A stretch of DNA of 64,000 bases, from positions 275,531 through 339,530 of the forward strand of contig NZ_SODP01000002.1 of the NCBI RefSeq assembly GCF_004365355.1, read 5' to 3'. Position numbers and translations under genes: made by a program. This document shows, in pieces, positions 50,948 to 60,131 of this stretch. The notes under the pieces were generated by a model, which made no database searches, was not told where the DNA came from, and saw only the letters and a list, made by a program, of their open reading frames with translations. How positions within the stretch are numbered: position 1 is the first letter of the stretch; every line of letters starts with the position of its first letter. The DNA is from Kribbella pratensis (GTDB taxonomy: Bacteria > Actinomycetota > Actinomycetes > Propionibacteriales > Kribbellaceae).

Positions 50948-51151
50948 GTGAACGACAACCATCTACACGCGCGAGTCTTCAGAACTCTCCACGAGTGGTA
51001 CGCCGACGTCGACGACCAACTCAACCCCCAGCCCGACAACCCGCTGTGGTGGGGCTCCTACACCTCCCAGAAAGCCGCCCTCGACGCCGCCTGCGCCCGC
51101 CTCGCCGCGCTACACCGCGAGCCGACCTACCTCGCCGACCAGGCCTCCTGA
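50948..51151 (+). CDS. Small protein, family shared with 36059-36280
   Basis: A 67-residue protein. AGGAG lies 8 bp before the GTG at 50948, giving VNDNHLHARVFRTLHEWYAD as start. The core YADVDDQLNPQPDNPLWW and the helix AALDAACARLAAL align with the product of 36059-36280. It has no Cys in the core, unlike its relative. Function unknown. It lies between the molybdopterin protein and a convergent membrane protein gene. Confidence 0.75.
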   Translation: MNDNHLHARVFRTLHEWYADVDDQLNPQPDNPLWWGSYTSQKAALDAACARLAALHREPTYLADQAS

Positions 51152-51155
51152 GCCA

Positions 51156-51890
51156 TCAGCCGAACGCAATCGCGAGCCCGATGCCCAGGAGGATCAGGGT
51201 GATGACGATGCCGAACGGCCAGGCCCACCACGGCATCGACCAGTCGACCGCCGCGGCCACGACGTTCGACGGATCGTCCGGGTCGACCACCACGTCGATC
51301 AGGTCCCCCTCGTTCGGCTCCGGATCCAGTTGGTCACCGCCGTCCACCTCGACCGCGACGCCGTCGGCCGGACGCGCCACCTTGACGGTCACCTCGCGAG
51401 ACCTCGACCACTTGTCTTCCGAGACCGAGACGACGACAGCCTGCTGGACCGGTCCGTTGGCGATCAAGTGCTGGTTGTCACGCCCGCCCGAGATCCCGAG
51501 CGGCAGGATGGCGAGTGAACCCAGTGCGATCGGCATGCCCACCAGCAGCCGGACGGCCCGGATCAGCACCTCGCGCCATCCGATCCGCCGCGGTCGGCCG
51601 GCGTGTGCTGCCCGGGCTGTCGCCAACGCACGTGACATTGCCCGGTCGCGGGCTTCTCGTGTGCGTCTTGTTGGGGCCTCCAACCGCTTCCACCAGTCGA
51701 ACCGTTCGACCAGCCAGCGGGCGGGGTAGCAGGCCCCGCCCGCGATCGCGGCGCAGGCGACGGGGTTGTCGTAGAAGAAGCTTGGGCGGGTCAGCCAGCC
51801 AACGAAGTACAGGCCGCCGCCGACCGTGCAGAAGAAGAGCAGCAACAGCGCCAACTGCCGGCCGTGGAGGTCGTCGTCGGGGTCGCTCAC
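51156..51890 (-). CDS. Membrane protein, DUF3592-like
   Basis: A 244-residue protein: two N-terminal helices (about 12-30 and 43-60), a basic cytoplasmic stretch, a third helix (about 112-133), and a beta-rich domain (VVVSVSEDKWSRSREVTVKV, GDLIDVVVDPDDPSNVVAAA) closed by a C-terminal helix. The beta-rich part resembles DUF3592 modules. GTG start; no clear function. Confidence 0.75.
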   Translation of the reverse strand: MSDPDDDLHGRQLALLLLFFCTVGGGLYFVGWLTRPSFFYDNPVACAAIAGGACYPARWLVERFDWWKRLEAPTRRTREARDRAMSRALATARAAHAGRPRRIGWREVLIRAVRLLVGMPIALGSLAILPLGISGGRDNQHLIANGPVQQAVVVSVSEDKWSRSREVTVKVARPADGVAVEVDGGDQLDPEPNEGDLIDVVVDPDDPSNVVAAAVDWSMPWWAWPFGIVITLILLGIGLAIAFG

Positions 51891-51936
51891 CGGAACATCA
51901 TGAGCGATTGACGCCGGACATCCGATCCTGGTTCCG

Positions 51937-53415
51937 CTACTCGGGTTTGTTGTGGGAGTGGCCGCCTACTTGGTACGGGGTGGTGATGCCTTCGTACATG
52001 AGGTGGGTTATCAGGCCTTGGGAGGCGTGGGGGAGGTTGTGGCAGTGGTCCATCCAGAGGCCGGGGTTGTCGGCTACGAAAGCGATCTCGTAGGTCTCCT
52101 TGTTGCCGACCTCGAGGGAGTCGGTCCACCAGGGTGAGCCGGTGGCGGGGACGCCGTTGCGGGACAGGACGACGATGTGGTGGCCGTGCAGGTGCATGGG
52201 ATGCGCCTGGCCGCTGGTGTTGGAGATCTTCATCTTGACGATGTCTCCTTCGGCGACCATGAACATCGGCACGTCGGGGAACTTGTGCCCGTTGATCGTC
52301 CACCACAGCCCTGGTATGCCATCGAGGAAGCCCGCCGACCGGCCGATCCGGTACTCGAAGTTGCGGTTCGCCTTCGCGGGGTCGAAGCCGAGCGGGGCCG
52401 GCGTGCCATAGCTCAGAAGATCGACGTTGTTCCCTGGCAGTTCCGCTTGAGGTGGATCAGCGGATCCGATCCCCAGCGAGGTTGACGCCGTACCCGCGTC
52501 CAACCGCATCCCGCCGGCCGGTACGACAGCCTCCAGGTCCACGCGGCCGCCTGCAGCCAACGGGTAGGCAGCCGTCACCGCGGTCGGCCCGTGTACGTCG
52601 CGTCCGTCGATCGCGACCACCTTGTACGGCGTACCAACCAGACCGACTCGGAGGATCGCGTTGTCGGTGTTGATCACCCTGATACGCGCCGTCGTACCCG
52701 CCGGAAGAGCAACCCGCGAGGTCCCGGTGTGCCCGTTGATCGTCCGCTTGCCGTCGTACGTGTGGATGGTGGCGATCACCTCACCAGGCGACGGCGGCGC
52801 GATCACGATCGGGCCGAACAGACCGCCCTTCACCTCGTCGGCTGACACCTGATGCGAGTGGTACCAGTACGTCCCCGCAGCCGGCGCCTTGAACCGGTAC
52901 ACGTGCTTCCCACCCATCGGTACGGCGTCCTGCGTCACCCCGGCGACCCCGTCCTCGGCGTTCGGTACGTCGATCCCGTGCCAGTGCAACGTCGCGCCGT
53001 CCGGCACGGACTCGTTCACGAACGTCACCTGGATCAGATCGCCCACCCGCGCCCGGATCAGCGGACCCGGCGAGGTCCCGTTCACGGTGTACCCGTCGAC
53101 GGTCTCACCGGAAGCGAGCTGGAACTTCTGCTTCCGCGCCGTCAGCGTCACGATCACATTTGGCATACCAGTCTTCGGCCCGGTGAGATCCGCGACGCTG
53201 GTCCCGCTCATGCCGCTCATGCCGGCCTGGTGCTCGTGATCCATCGACTGATCCATCGACGGGCCGCCGCCGTAATCGGCGTACCCCATCTCCGCCGGGT
53301 TGTACGAACCCGGGACCAGGCTGGTCGCCCAGAGATACCCCAGCGGTACGAGTACCGCCAGGGTGATCCCGGCTGCGACCAGTCGGCCCCATCGCCGTTT
53401 CTTGACCTCAGGCAC
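51937..53415 (-). CDS. Membrane-anchored multicopper oxidase
   Basis: A 492-residue multicopper oxidase with an N-terminal anchor helix (about 9-31) and a Met/His-rich linker (SMDQSMDHEHQAGMSGMSG) that may collect copper. All four copper segments are present: ATLHWHGID, GTYWYHSHQ, HPMHLHGHH and MDHCHNLPHASQGL, the last giving Cys and His of type 1 and type 3 sites. It probably oxidises Cu(I) or phenolics outside the membrane. The GTG at 53415 overlaps the stop of the upstream gene. Confidence 0.93.
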   Translation of the reverse strand: MPEVKKRRWGRLVAAGITLAVLVPLGYLWATSLVPGSYNPAEMGYADYGGGPSMDQSMDHEHQAGMSGMSGTSVADLTGPKTGMPNVIVTLTARKQKFQLASGETVDGYTVNGTSPGPLIRARVGDLIQVTFVNESVPDGATLHWHGIDVPNAEDGVAGVTQDAVPMGGKHVYRFKAPAAGTYWYHSHQVSADEVKGGLFGPIVIAPPSPGEVIATIHTYDGKRTINGHTGTSRVALPAGTTARIRVINTDNAILRVGLVGTPYKVVAIDGRDVHGPTAVTAAYPLAAGGRVDLEAVVPAGGMRLDAGTASTSLGIGSADPPQAELPGNNVDLLSYGTPAPLGFDPAKANRNFEYRIGRSAGFLDGIPGLWWTINGHKFPDVPMFMVAEGDIVKMKISNTSGQAHPMHLHGHHIVVLSRNGVPATGSPWWTDSLEVGNKETYEIAFVADNPGLWMDHCHNLPHASQGLITHLMYEGITTPYQVGGHSHNKPE

Positions 53416-53821
53416 TGGTCACGGGCTGATTGGGTACGGCGGCCCGTCGAGCCCCCATGCTCGCGACAGCGGCGACCGCGAGCCCGTTGATCCCGTGCAG
53501 CACGCCCAGCGCCGGTACGCCGAAGGACACCACCGCGAGCAGGAACTGCAAGACCACCAGACCGAACACGATCGCGGCCAGCACGCGACCCCGCGGTACG
53601 TCGGTCAGGAACGACACGATCAGGAACACCAACGCGAGCAGGCCGATCACCGTACCGGCGATGCTGTGGTAGCTCTGCCCGAAGTTGCTGTAATCCGCCC
53701 CGATCGCGGTCCCGTCGTCCGCATCCTTCGCGATCGTGAACCCGGAGAGCGCGATCGAGGCGATCTGCAGCACGACCGCGATCGCGATCAGCAGACCGAG
53801 CACCCGGTAGACCTTTCTCAT
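53408..53821 (-). CDS. Four-helix membrane protein, DUF6220-like
   Basis: A 137-residue protein with four hydrophobic helices and a single loop with Tyr/His (ADYSNFGQSYHSIAGTVIGL), the His lying at a helix start, and HGINGL before the last helix. Two such His could bind heme. It overlaps the DUF1707 gene at its start (ATGA) and the oxidase at its end, so the three products are made together and it may serve as electron or copper partner of the oxidase. Confidence 0.75.
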   Translation of the reverse strand: MRKVYRVLGLLIAIAVVLQIASIALSGFTIAKDADDGTAIGADYSNFGQSYHSIAGTVIGLLALVFLIVSFLTDVPRGRVLAAIVFGLVVLQFLLAVVSFGVPALGVLHGINGLAVAAVASMGARRAAVPNQPVTSA

Positions 53822-54486
53822 GCCCGGCGCTCCGTCCGACGCTTACGGATGACGATCACGGCGGCGACGATCAACGCGATCGGCAGGAACGGTGGATGCC
53901 CGCCGAGCACCACACACCCGAACGACGCCAGTACGCCGATCACGCCCAGCACGAGCAGCAACGGCAACGGAACCCGCCCGACGAACCCCCGCCTGGCCCA
54001 CTCCGGCCGCTGCCCCCCGAACGGCCCACCACTACCGGCTCCGCCCCAGCCAGCCCCCGGCCCAGCTCCCTGCCCGGCCCCGTAGCCAGCTCCCTGCCCG
54101 GCTCCGTAGCCAGCTCCCTGTCCAGCTCCGTAGCCGGCTCCGTGTCCGGCCCCCGGCCCGGTGCCCGGTCCGGCAGCGCCGGCGGCATTCTCCGGCGCGG
54201 TCCACGGCGGCTTCCGCCAACCCCACGGCCCAGTCCATCCCCCACCGGCGCCACCCTCACCTTCGCCGCCGAAGGCGGCGTCGCCGGCTTGGTGGGCTCC
54301 CGGGAGGTCGGTGAAGAGCGCATCCAGGTCCGCTCCAGTGCGCGCCTTCAGGGCCTGCTCGACCCGCTCGGAGTGCTCTTCGGCGCTCAGCCGGCCGGCT
54401 TCGTAATGCTCGCCCAGACGCTTGACCGCGTCCTCGCGCTCACTGTCGCCGATGCGGATCGATCCGCCCGGCCTCTCGTCGCTCAT
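53818..54486 (-). CDS. DUF1707 protein with Gly/Ala repeats and two helices
   Basis: A 222-residue protein. The N-terminal DUF1707 domain (IRIGDSEREDAVKRLGEHYE, AGRLSAEEHSERVEQALKA, RTGADLDALFTDLP) is followed by a low-complexity Gly-rich region with repeats of Gly-Ala-Gly-Tyr-Gly-Ala-Gly-Gln (about 105-140), then two membrane helices near the C-terminus. The ATG at 54486 starts the DUF1707 pattern. It is first in the operon with the membrane protein and multicopper oxidase. Confidence 0.88.
   Translation of the reverse strand: MSDERPGGSIRIGDSEREDAVKRLGEHYEAGRLSAEEHSERVEQALKARTGADLDALFTDLPGAHQAGDAAFGGEGEGGAGGGWTGPWGWRKPPWTAPENAAGAAGPGTGPGAGHGAGYGAGQGAGYGAGQGAGYGAGQGAGPGAGWGGAGSGGPFGGQRPEWARRGFVGRVPLPLLLVLGVIGVLASFGCVVLGGHPPFLPIALIVAAVIVIRKRRTERRA
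54061..54150 (-). repeat. 24-bp coding repeat in the DUF1707 gene
   Basis: Three to four copies of a 24-bp unit (on the plus strand near GTAGCCAGCTCCCTGCCCGG) encode the eight-residue repeat Gly-Ala-Gly-Tyr-Gly-Ala-Gly-Gln. The period keeps the frame. Confidence 0.85.
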
Positions 54487-54627
54487 GATTCTCCTCGATG
54501 CTCGTCGGTTCTCCGATGGCACCAAGGTTGTCGTCGCGGGCCCCGTCTCCGCGTCGCCTCAGCGGCGACACCTGACCTACCCCCGGAGGAGCACCCTGCG
54601 CCTGCGGACGCAGTACGACGTACTCCC

Positions 54628-54643
54628 CCGGGCGTAGGCCCGG
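54628..54643 (-). terminator. Tetraloop hairpin after the galactoside operon
   Basis: CCGGGC (54628-54633) and GCCCGG (54638-54643) pair around a GTAG loop, 39 bp downstream of the binding-protein stop on the minus strand. The rest of 54487-54681 shows no gene; it also holds the DUF1707 upstream region. Confidence 0.6.
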
Positions 54644-54681
54644 CCAGGGTCAACCCTTAGCTGTTCCCTCAGCTGTTTGCC

Positions 54682-56043
54682 TCAGGTGTTGACCGCGAGG
54701 ATCTTGTTCACGTCGTCGTTCGCCTTCGCCAGCGAGCTCGGCTCGGCCTCGAACGACATCACCGACTCCATCGCCGGCGTCATCACCGCGGTCACGTCCG
54801 CGGCGTTCGGGTTGGCCGGGTACGGGAACACGTCTCCCGCCTCGACCGGTTCCAGGAACGGCGTGACGTCCCAACCGCTCTTGGCGAACGCAGCCTTCGC
54901 CGCCGGCATGCTGGCGGCGACCGCCGGGAACACCACACCCGCCTCGGCGACGATGTCCTGAGCGGTCTGCGAACCAAGGAACTTCACCCAGGCCCACGAC
55001 GCGTCCCGCCGCTTGGTCCCGGCCCAAATGGTGTCCGCCAGACCGTTCATCATCGACATCCGCTTCCCGATCGGACCGATCGGCAACCGCGCAAGCTTCG
55101 TCTTCACCTGCTTCAACTGGCCGTACGTCCCGAGCATCCACGAGCCGTTCGGGGTCATCCCGTACTTCCCGGCGCCGAAGGAGGTCGTCACGTCCACGCC
55201 GGATTTCGCCTGCGCGTACGTCGGCATCAGGCCCTTCGTGATCAGGCCCCGCCACCATCCGATCGTCTCGGTGAACTTCGGGTCGCCGTAGAAGAACTTG
55301 GTGCCCCACGGCTCGCCCTGGGAGTACTTCCAGCCGTTGATCGCGGCATACCAACTCCAGCTGGTCTGCCCGTCACCACCGCCGGCATCGGCGTACCCGA
55401 GCCCGTAGACCTTCACGTTCTCCTTGTCGAACCCAGGCTGGTCGCCGCGACGCCCCTTCGCGTCCACCGTCAGCCGGCGGACGATCTGCTCGAACGTCCC
55501 GCCGTCCTGCGGGTTCCAGGTCATCGAGTTGAGTTGGTCGGTGCTGATCCCGGCCGCCTCGGTGAACGCGCTGTTGTAGAAGTAGACCTCGGTGTCCCAG
55601 TCCTTCGGCAGTCCGTACCGCTTGCCGTCGGCACCGATCCAGCGATCGGCGAGACCCTTCTGGTAGATGCTCAGGTCAACGTTGTCCTTGGCAACGTAGT
55701 CGTCGATCGGCAGCACCTGCCCCTTGTCCGCGAACAGCGGGTACTTCGAGGAGTGCCCGGTGAACACGTCCGGCGCCGTGTCGGAGATGAACCCGGTCAC
55801 CAGCTTGGACCAGTAGTCGTTCCAGCCGTACTGCTCGATGGTGACGGTGTACTGCGGGTTCTGCTCGTGGAACACCTTCGCGCACTCGGTGTACATCGGC
55901 AGCTGGGCGGAGTCCCACAGCCAGTAGATGACCTCGCCCGGCCCTCGGGCCGCGGCGCCGTTGTTGCAGGCAGCAAGCGACGGTACGGCGAGGGCGGCGA
56001 GTCCGGCCTTCAGCAGATTACGTCGTGACATCAGTGAATTCAT
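54682..56043 (-). CDS. ABC sugar-binding lipoprotein
   Basis: A 453-residue extracellular solute-binding protein of the MalE type (family 1). Signal peptide with twin Arg (MSRRNLLKAGLAALAVPSLA) and lipobox LAAC. The mature protein has the usual two-lobed pattern with many Trp for sugar stacking. It delivers sugar to the two permeases encoded directly upstream. The ATG at 56043 has GAGGAC about 8 bp before it. With an alpha-galactosidase at the head of the operon, the ligand is probably a raffinose- or melibiose-type galactoside. The ATPase is not in the operon, so a shared MsiK-type ATPase is likely. Confidence 0.93.
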   Translation of the reverse strand: MNSLMSRRNLLKAGLAALAVPSLAACNNGAAARGPGEVIYWLWDSAQLPMYTECAKVFHEQNPQYTVTIEQYGWNDYWSKLVTGFISDTAPDVFTGHSSKYPLFADKGQVLPIDDYVAKDNVDLSIYQKGLADRWIGADGKRYGLPKDWDTEVYFYNSAFTEAAGISTDQLNSMTWNPQDGGTFEQIVRRLTVDAKGRRGDQPGFDKENVKVYGLGYADAGGGDGQTSWSWYAAINGWKYSQGEPWGTKFFYGDPKFTETIGWWRGLITKGLMPTYAQAKSGVDVTTSFGAGKYGMTPNGSWMLGTYGQLKQVKTKLARLPIGPIGKRMSMMNGLADTIWAGTKRRDASWAWVKFLGSQTAQDIVAEAGVVFPAVAASMPAAKAAFAKSGWDVTPFLEPVEAGDVFPYPANPNAADVTAVMTPAMESVMSFEAEPSSLAKANDDVNKILAVNT

Positions 56044-56053
56044 GGGCCCGTCC

Positions 56054-56953
56054 TCACTTGATCCCGGAGAAGCCGATGGAGTTCGTGATCCGCTTGGCGA
56101 ACGCCAGGAACAGGATGATCATCGGCAGCGCCGCGATCAGCGTCGCCGCCATCAGCCCGGCCCAGTCCGGACCGCCCTGCGGCGTCTGCGAGCGGAACAC
56201 CCCGAGCGCGACCGTCAGCACGCGGACGTTCTCCTGCTGACCGACGAGCAGCGGCCAGAAGTAGTCGTTCCACGAGTTGATGTAGGTCAGGATCGCCAGC
56301 GTCGCGATCGGCGCCGCGCTCAGCGGGATGATCATCCCGAAGAAGATCCGCCGGTGTCCCGCGCCGTCGATCATCGCCGCTTCCTCGAGCTCGCGGTTGA
56401 TCCCGAGAAAGAACTGCCGCAGGAAGAAGATCGCGAACGGCGTCATGAACGCACCGGGCAGGATGATGCCGGCGAAGCTGTTCAGCAGGCCGAGGTTCTT
56501 GATCAGCACGAAGTTCGGCAACGTGGTGAAGATCGGCGGCACCATCAGCGCGGCCAGGAACACGGCGAAGACCTTGTCCCGCCCCGGCCAGCGCAGCCGG
56601 GCGAACGCGTACGCCGCCATCGCGCTGAAGAACACCTGGCACACCGTCGTGATGGTTGCCACGACCAACGAGTTCCGCAGGTACAGCCAGAAGTTGACCG
56701 CCGCGCCGGACCCGCCTTGGGCCTGCGCCTCCTCGATGCTCGACAACCCGAGCACCCGCTTGAACGCACCGAGCGTGGTCTCTACCGGCAGCAGCGAATT
56801 CGGGTGACCGGGCAACTGGGTGTTGTCAGAGAACGCGGTCCGCAGCATCCAGTAGAACGGGAACAGCGTGACGATCAGCAGAATGAACAGCAGGACCCAG
56901 GCGACGGTGCGCCCGACGGTTACCTGCCGTACCGAACCAGACGACAGACTCAT
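56054..56953 (-). CDS. ABC sugar permease (MalG type)
   Basis: A 299-residue permease with six helices and the cytoplasmic EAA loop ELEEAAMIDGAGHRRIFFGM. The ending AKRITNSIGFSGIK is family-typical. The insertion SSIEEAQAQGGSGA between helix 1 and the rest is a loop. It overlaps its partner permease gene by ATGA and precedes the binding protein by 10 bp. Confidence 0.94.
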   Translation of the reverse strand: MSLSSGSVRQVTVGRTVAWVLLFILLIVTLFPFYWMLRTAFSDNTQLPGHPNSLLPVETTLGAFKRVLGLSSIEEAQAQGGSGAAVNFWLYLRNSLVVATITTVCQVFFSAMAAYAFARLRWPGRDKVFAVFLAALMVPPIFTTLPNFVLIKNLGLLNSFAGIILPGAFMTPFAIFFLRQFFLGINRELEEAAMIDGAGHRRIFFGMIIPLSAAPIATLAILTYINSWNDYFWPLLVGQQENVRVLTVALGVFRSQTPQGGPDWAGLMAATLIAALPMIILFLAFAKRITNSIGFSGIK

Positions 56954-57894
56954 GCGAGATCACTCTCCCGCGCCCGCAGCAACCGTAGCTGGACCAGCGA
57001 GACGACCGCGAGGATGGCGAACAGCACCAGCGCCATCGCCGACGCGTACCCGAAGTCGAACCGGGTGAACGCTCGCTCGTAGATGTAGTAGTAGATGACT
57101 CTTGTCGCGTTGATCGGACCGCCCTGCGTCGTCACCGCGACAGTGTCGAAGATCTGGAACGACCCGATCATGGTGACCACCAGGACCATCACCAGAACAG
57201 GCCGCAACAGCGGCAACGTGATCCGCCAGAACGTCTTCCACTCGGTCGACCCGTCGACCTCGGCCGCCTCGTAGACGTACGACGGGATCGTCTGGAGCCC
57301 GGCGAAGACCAAGAGTGCGGTATACCCCATGTGCCGCCAGACGTTGATCCCGGCAACGGTCGGGATCGCCCAGTGCGAGTCGCCGAAGAACGCGATCGGG
57401 TCGATCCCGACCCAGCCCAGGAACGTGTTCACCACGCCGACCTGCACGTCGAGCATCCAGTACCAGACCAGCGCGACCACGACGTTCGCGACCAGGTACG
57501 GCGCGAGGATGATCGCGCGGACCGTGATCGATTTGGTCAGCCGGTACATCAGCATCGCGATCCCGACCGCCAGGACGGTCTGCAGGCCGATGTTGATCAC
57601 GACGTACTCGACCGTGACGCCGAGCGCGTTCCAGAAGAAGCTGTCGTGGATCATCCGGTCGTAGTTGGCCAGGCCGTTGAACTTCGGTGCCGAGAGCAAG
57701 CTGTACTCGGTGAAGCTCAGGTACGCGCCGCGCAAGGTCGGCCAGATGTAGAACACGACGAAGCCCAGGGTGGCAGGGGCGATGAAGATCATCGCCACCT
57801 TCAGGTCTCCCAGGCTTCGCCGCTTCCCCGGCGGTGCTCCGGAGTCCCCGTGACTTCGTCTCGTGTCGGGTGGTGCGTTGGTGGTGGCGGTCAC
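56950..57894 (-). CDS. ABC sugar permease (MalF type)
   Basis: A 314-residue permease with six helices after a hydrophilic N-terminal tail, and the EAA loop YEAAEVDGSTEWKTFWRITL. It pairs with the MalG-type protein encoded downstream. It lies 33 bp after the alpha-galactosidase gene, in the same operon. Confidence 0.94.
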   Translation of the reverse strand: MTATTNAPPDTRRSHGDSGAPPGKRRSLGDLKVAMIFIAPATLGFVVFYIWPTLRGAYLSFTEYSLLSAPKFNGLANYDRMIHDSFFWNALGVTVEYVVINIGLQTVLAVGIAMLMYRLTKSITVRAIILAPYLVANVVVALVWYWMLDVQVGVVNTFLGWVGIDPIAFFGDSHWAIPTVAGINVWRHMGYTALLVFAGLQTIPSYVYEAAEVDGSTEWKTFWRITLPLLRPVLVMVLVVTMIGSFQIFDTVAVTTQGGPINATRVIYYYIYERAFTRFDFGYASAMALVLFAILAVVSLVQLRLLRARESDLA

Positions 57895-57927
57895 GGGGAT
57901 CTCCTCTTCTGTCGGCGATCGGGTGGC

Positions 57928-60051
57928 TTACCCGATCGCTGTAACTTCCAGCAAGATCGCGCTCTCGGGCCATTGCACGGGCATGAGTACTCCGACCGAG
58001 GCGAGGGCGGCGCCGTTCAGCTCCACGCTTCCACGGTCGGCCGACCAGGCGGTGGACCGCGACTCGGGTCCGGGTGTCGCGACCTTGTTGACTCGATACG
58101 TCCGCTGCGGGTCGAGGCCGGGCAGCCTGACGCGTCCGACGGCAGATGTCACCGACTGCTTCACCTGTACGACGCTGAACACGCCACGCCCGCCGTCCTG
58201 CGCGACGACCCCGTGCACGAGCACGTCTTCGGGACCGCGGTCGGCGCGGACCACTCGGCCGGTGTGCAGCAGCGGCCGGAGCTTCTTGTGCAGCGCCACC
58301 CAGCCTTTGAGTTCCGCGCGCTCCTCGGGGCTGGCCGACGCGATGTCCCACTCGATACCGAAGTGGCCGAACAGCGCCGTCGTCGCGCGGAACGACAGGG
58401 TCTGCGTCCGGCCGGTGGTGTGCGCCCGGGGCGGCCCGACGTGGCAGCCGATCAGCTCCGGCGGCAGCAGCAGTTGCGTGTACCACTGGATGGTCTGCCG
58501 CTCGAGGGCGTCGTTGCTGTCGCTGCCCCAGATCCGATCGGTGCGCTCCAAGATGCCCAGGTCGACGCGGGCGCCGCCGGACGAGCAGGACTCGATCTCC
58601 AAGCCGGGGTGCCGGCGCTTGAGCTCGTCGATCAGCCGGTAGACCGCCAGCGTCTGCTCGTGGATCCCCGCCGTACCCGTCAACTGGTTGCCACCGTCAA
58701 CGAAGTCGCGATTGTGGTCCCACTTCAGGTAGGCGATGTCGTACTCGGACAAGATGCTGTCGAGCCGCTCGAGGATGTAGTCGTAGGCGGCTGGGATACC
58801 AAGATTCAGGCCCTGCTGGTGACGCGCGGTCGGCGGCAGCCGGTCGCCGGCGGCGAGGATCCAGTCCGGGTGCTCGCGGGCCAGGTCGGAGTCCGGGTTC
58901 ACCATCTCCGGCTCGACCCAGAGCCCGAACTGCAGGCCGAGGCCCTTCACGTGGTCTACCAGCGGGTGCAGGCCCTTCGGCCAGATCCCCTCGTCGACGT
59001 ACCAGTCACCGAGGCCGGCGTGGTCGTCGCGGCGGCCGCGGAACCAGCCGTCGTCCAGGACGAATCGCTCGGCGCCGACCTCGGCGGCCGCGTCCGCGAG
59101 CGCCTTCAGCTTGTCGAGGTCGAGATCGAAGTACACGGCCTCCCACGTGTTCAGTACGACGGGGCGCTCGGTCTTCGGGTGGTTCGCCCGGGCACGCAGG
59201 TAGTCGTGGAAGCGATGTGAGACCTGGTCGAGGCCGACGCCGTACGAGCCGTAGATCCACGGGGTGCTGTACGTGCCCTGCGGCTGGAGGCGGCCCTCGC
59301 CCGGGAGCAGGAGCTCGCCGCCGCCGATGACGGCGTACCCGCTCATGCCGCGCTCGGCGTACGAACGGTGGTTGCCGCTCCAGGCGGTGTGCACGGCCCA
59401 GATCTCGCCGTCGCGGAAGCCGAAGCCGGGGGTGCCGGCGAACAGGAGCAGGGTCGCGTCGGCGCCGGTGCGGCCGCGGCGGTTGTCGCGGATGTGCGCA
59501 CCCTGGGTGAACGCATGGCGCTGCGGGTGGCGCTCGCCGATGTGCCTGCCGGTCAGGTCGAGTAGCTCGGTCGCCTCGGTCGGGACCGGCAGCGCGAGCA
59601 GCAGGCCGTCGACGGTGTACGGCGTCGCGGCCGTGTTGGTCAGGTCCGCCTTGGCCCGGAGCAGACCGGAGTCGGTCAGCTCGATGGTGAGCGTGAGGTC
59701 CAGGCCTGCCTCGGTGTCGGCGGCGTCGACCCTCACGGTGTTGCCGGTCTGCGCGACGCTGGTCAGCCGGAAGCTCGCGGAGAAGTCGTGCCCGTCGCGG
59801 TGCCCGCTCAGGCCTGGGGTACCGAACCAGCCGGCCGAGTACTCCGGCACGATCGCGATCGGGCGGTTCTCGTCCAGGCCGTTGCCGTCCTGGACCGCAC
59901 CCGCGCCGCGGCGTAGTTCCAGCAGAGCGCTCTCGGTCAGCTCGCCCAGGTCCGCACCCCAGTGCAGGACGGACGGGAGGCCGGGGCCGGAGCAGTCGAG
60001 CACCAGGCTGACCGCGGCGGCCCGGAGCTGCAGGATCTCGATGTTCGACAC
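57928..60051 (-). CDS. GH36 alpha-galactosidase
   Basis: Removes terminal alpha-1,6-galactose from imported galactosides such as melibiose or raffinose in the cytoplasm. The 707-residue protein has the N-terminal beta-supersandwich, the catalytic barrel and the C-terminal beta-domain. The nucleophile is Asp445 in YLKWDHNRD and the acid/base Asp511 in RIWGSDSND. NTWEAVYFD and LDDGWFRGR are further hallmarks. I chose the GTG at 60051 (VSNIEILQLRAAAVSL). A GTG 60 bp upstream lies inside the probable promoter. Confidence 0.94.
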   Translation of the reverse strand: MSNIEILQLRAAAVSLVLDCSGPGLPSVLHWGADLGELTESALLELRRGAGAVQDGNGLDENRPIAIVPEYSAGWFGTPGLSGHRDGHDFSASFRLTSVAQTGNTVRVDAADTEAGLDLTLTIELTDSGLLRAKADLTNTAATPYTVDGLLLALPVPTEATELLDLTGRHIGERHPQRHAFTQGAHIRDNRRGRTGADATLLLFAGTPGFGFRDGEIWAVHTAWSGNHRSYAERGMSGYAVIGGGELLLPGEGRLQPQGTYSTPWIYGSYGVGLDQVSHRFHDYLRARANHPKTERPVVLNTWEAVYFDLDLDKLKALADAAAEVGAERFVLDDGWFRGRRDDHAGLGDWYVDEGIWPKGLHPLVDHVKGLGLQFGLWVEPEMVNPDSDLAREHPDWILAAGDRLPPTARHQQGLNLGIPAAYDYILERLDSILSEYDIAYLKWDHNRDFVDGGNQLTGTAGIHEQTLAVYRLIDELKRRHPGLEIESCSSGGARVDLGILERTDRIWGSDSNDALERQTIQWYTQLLLPPELIGCHVGPPRAHTTGRTQTLSFRATTALFGHFGIEWDIASASPEERAELKGWVALHKKLRPLLHTGRVVRADRGPEDVLVHGVVAQDGGRGVFSVVQVKQSVTSAVGRVRLPGLDPQRTYRVNKVATPGPESRSTAWSADRGSVELNGAALASVGVLMPVQWPESAILLEVTAIG

Positions 60052-60090
60052 TGTTGATTCACTCTGCTTTCTGATTGATTTCAGGACGGA

Positions 60091-60131
60091 ACTATTTACC
60101 CCGTCAGCCACAATGTCAATGCTTCACGAAG
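60091..60131 (-). promoter_or_regulatory. Promoter and candidate operator of the galactoside operon
   Basis: On the minus strand TTGACA (60119-60114) is followed 15 bp later by TAAATA (60098-60093), a good sigma-70-like pair with short spacing. Just upstream CTTC-GT-GAAG (plus-strand 60122-60131) is an inverted repeat suited to a LacI or ROK repressor. The promoter position supports the alpha-galactosidase start at 60051. The following DNA to 60373 is extremely GC-rich and shows no gene. Confidence 0.6.
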
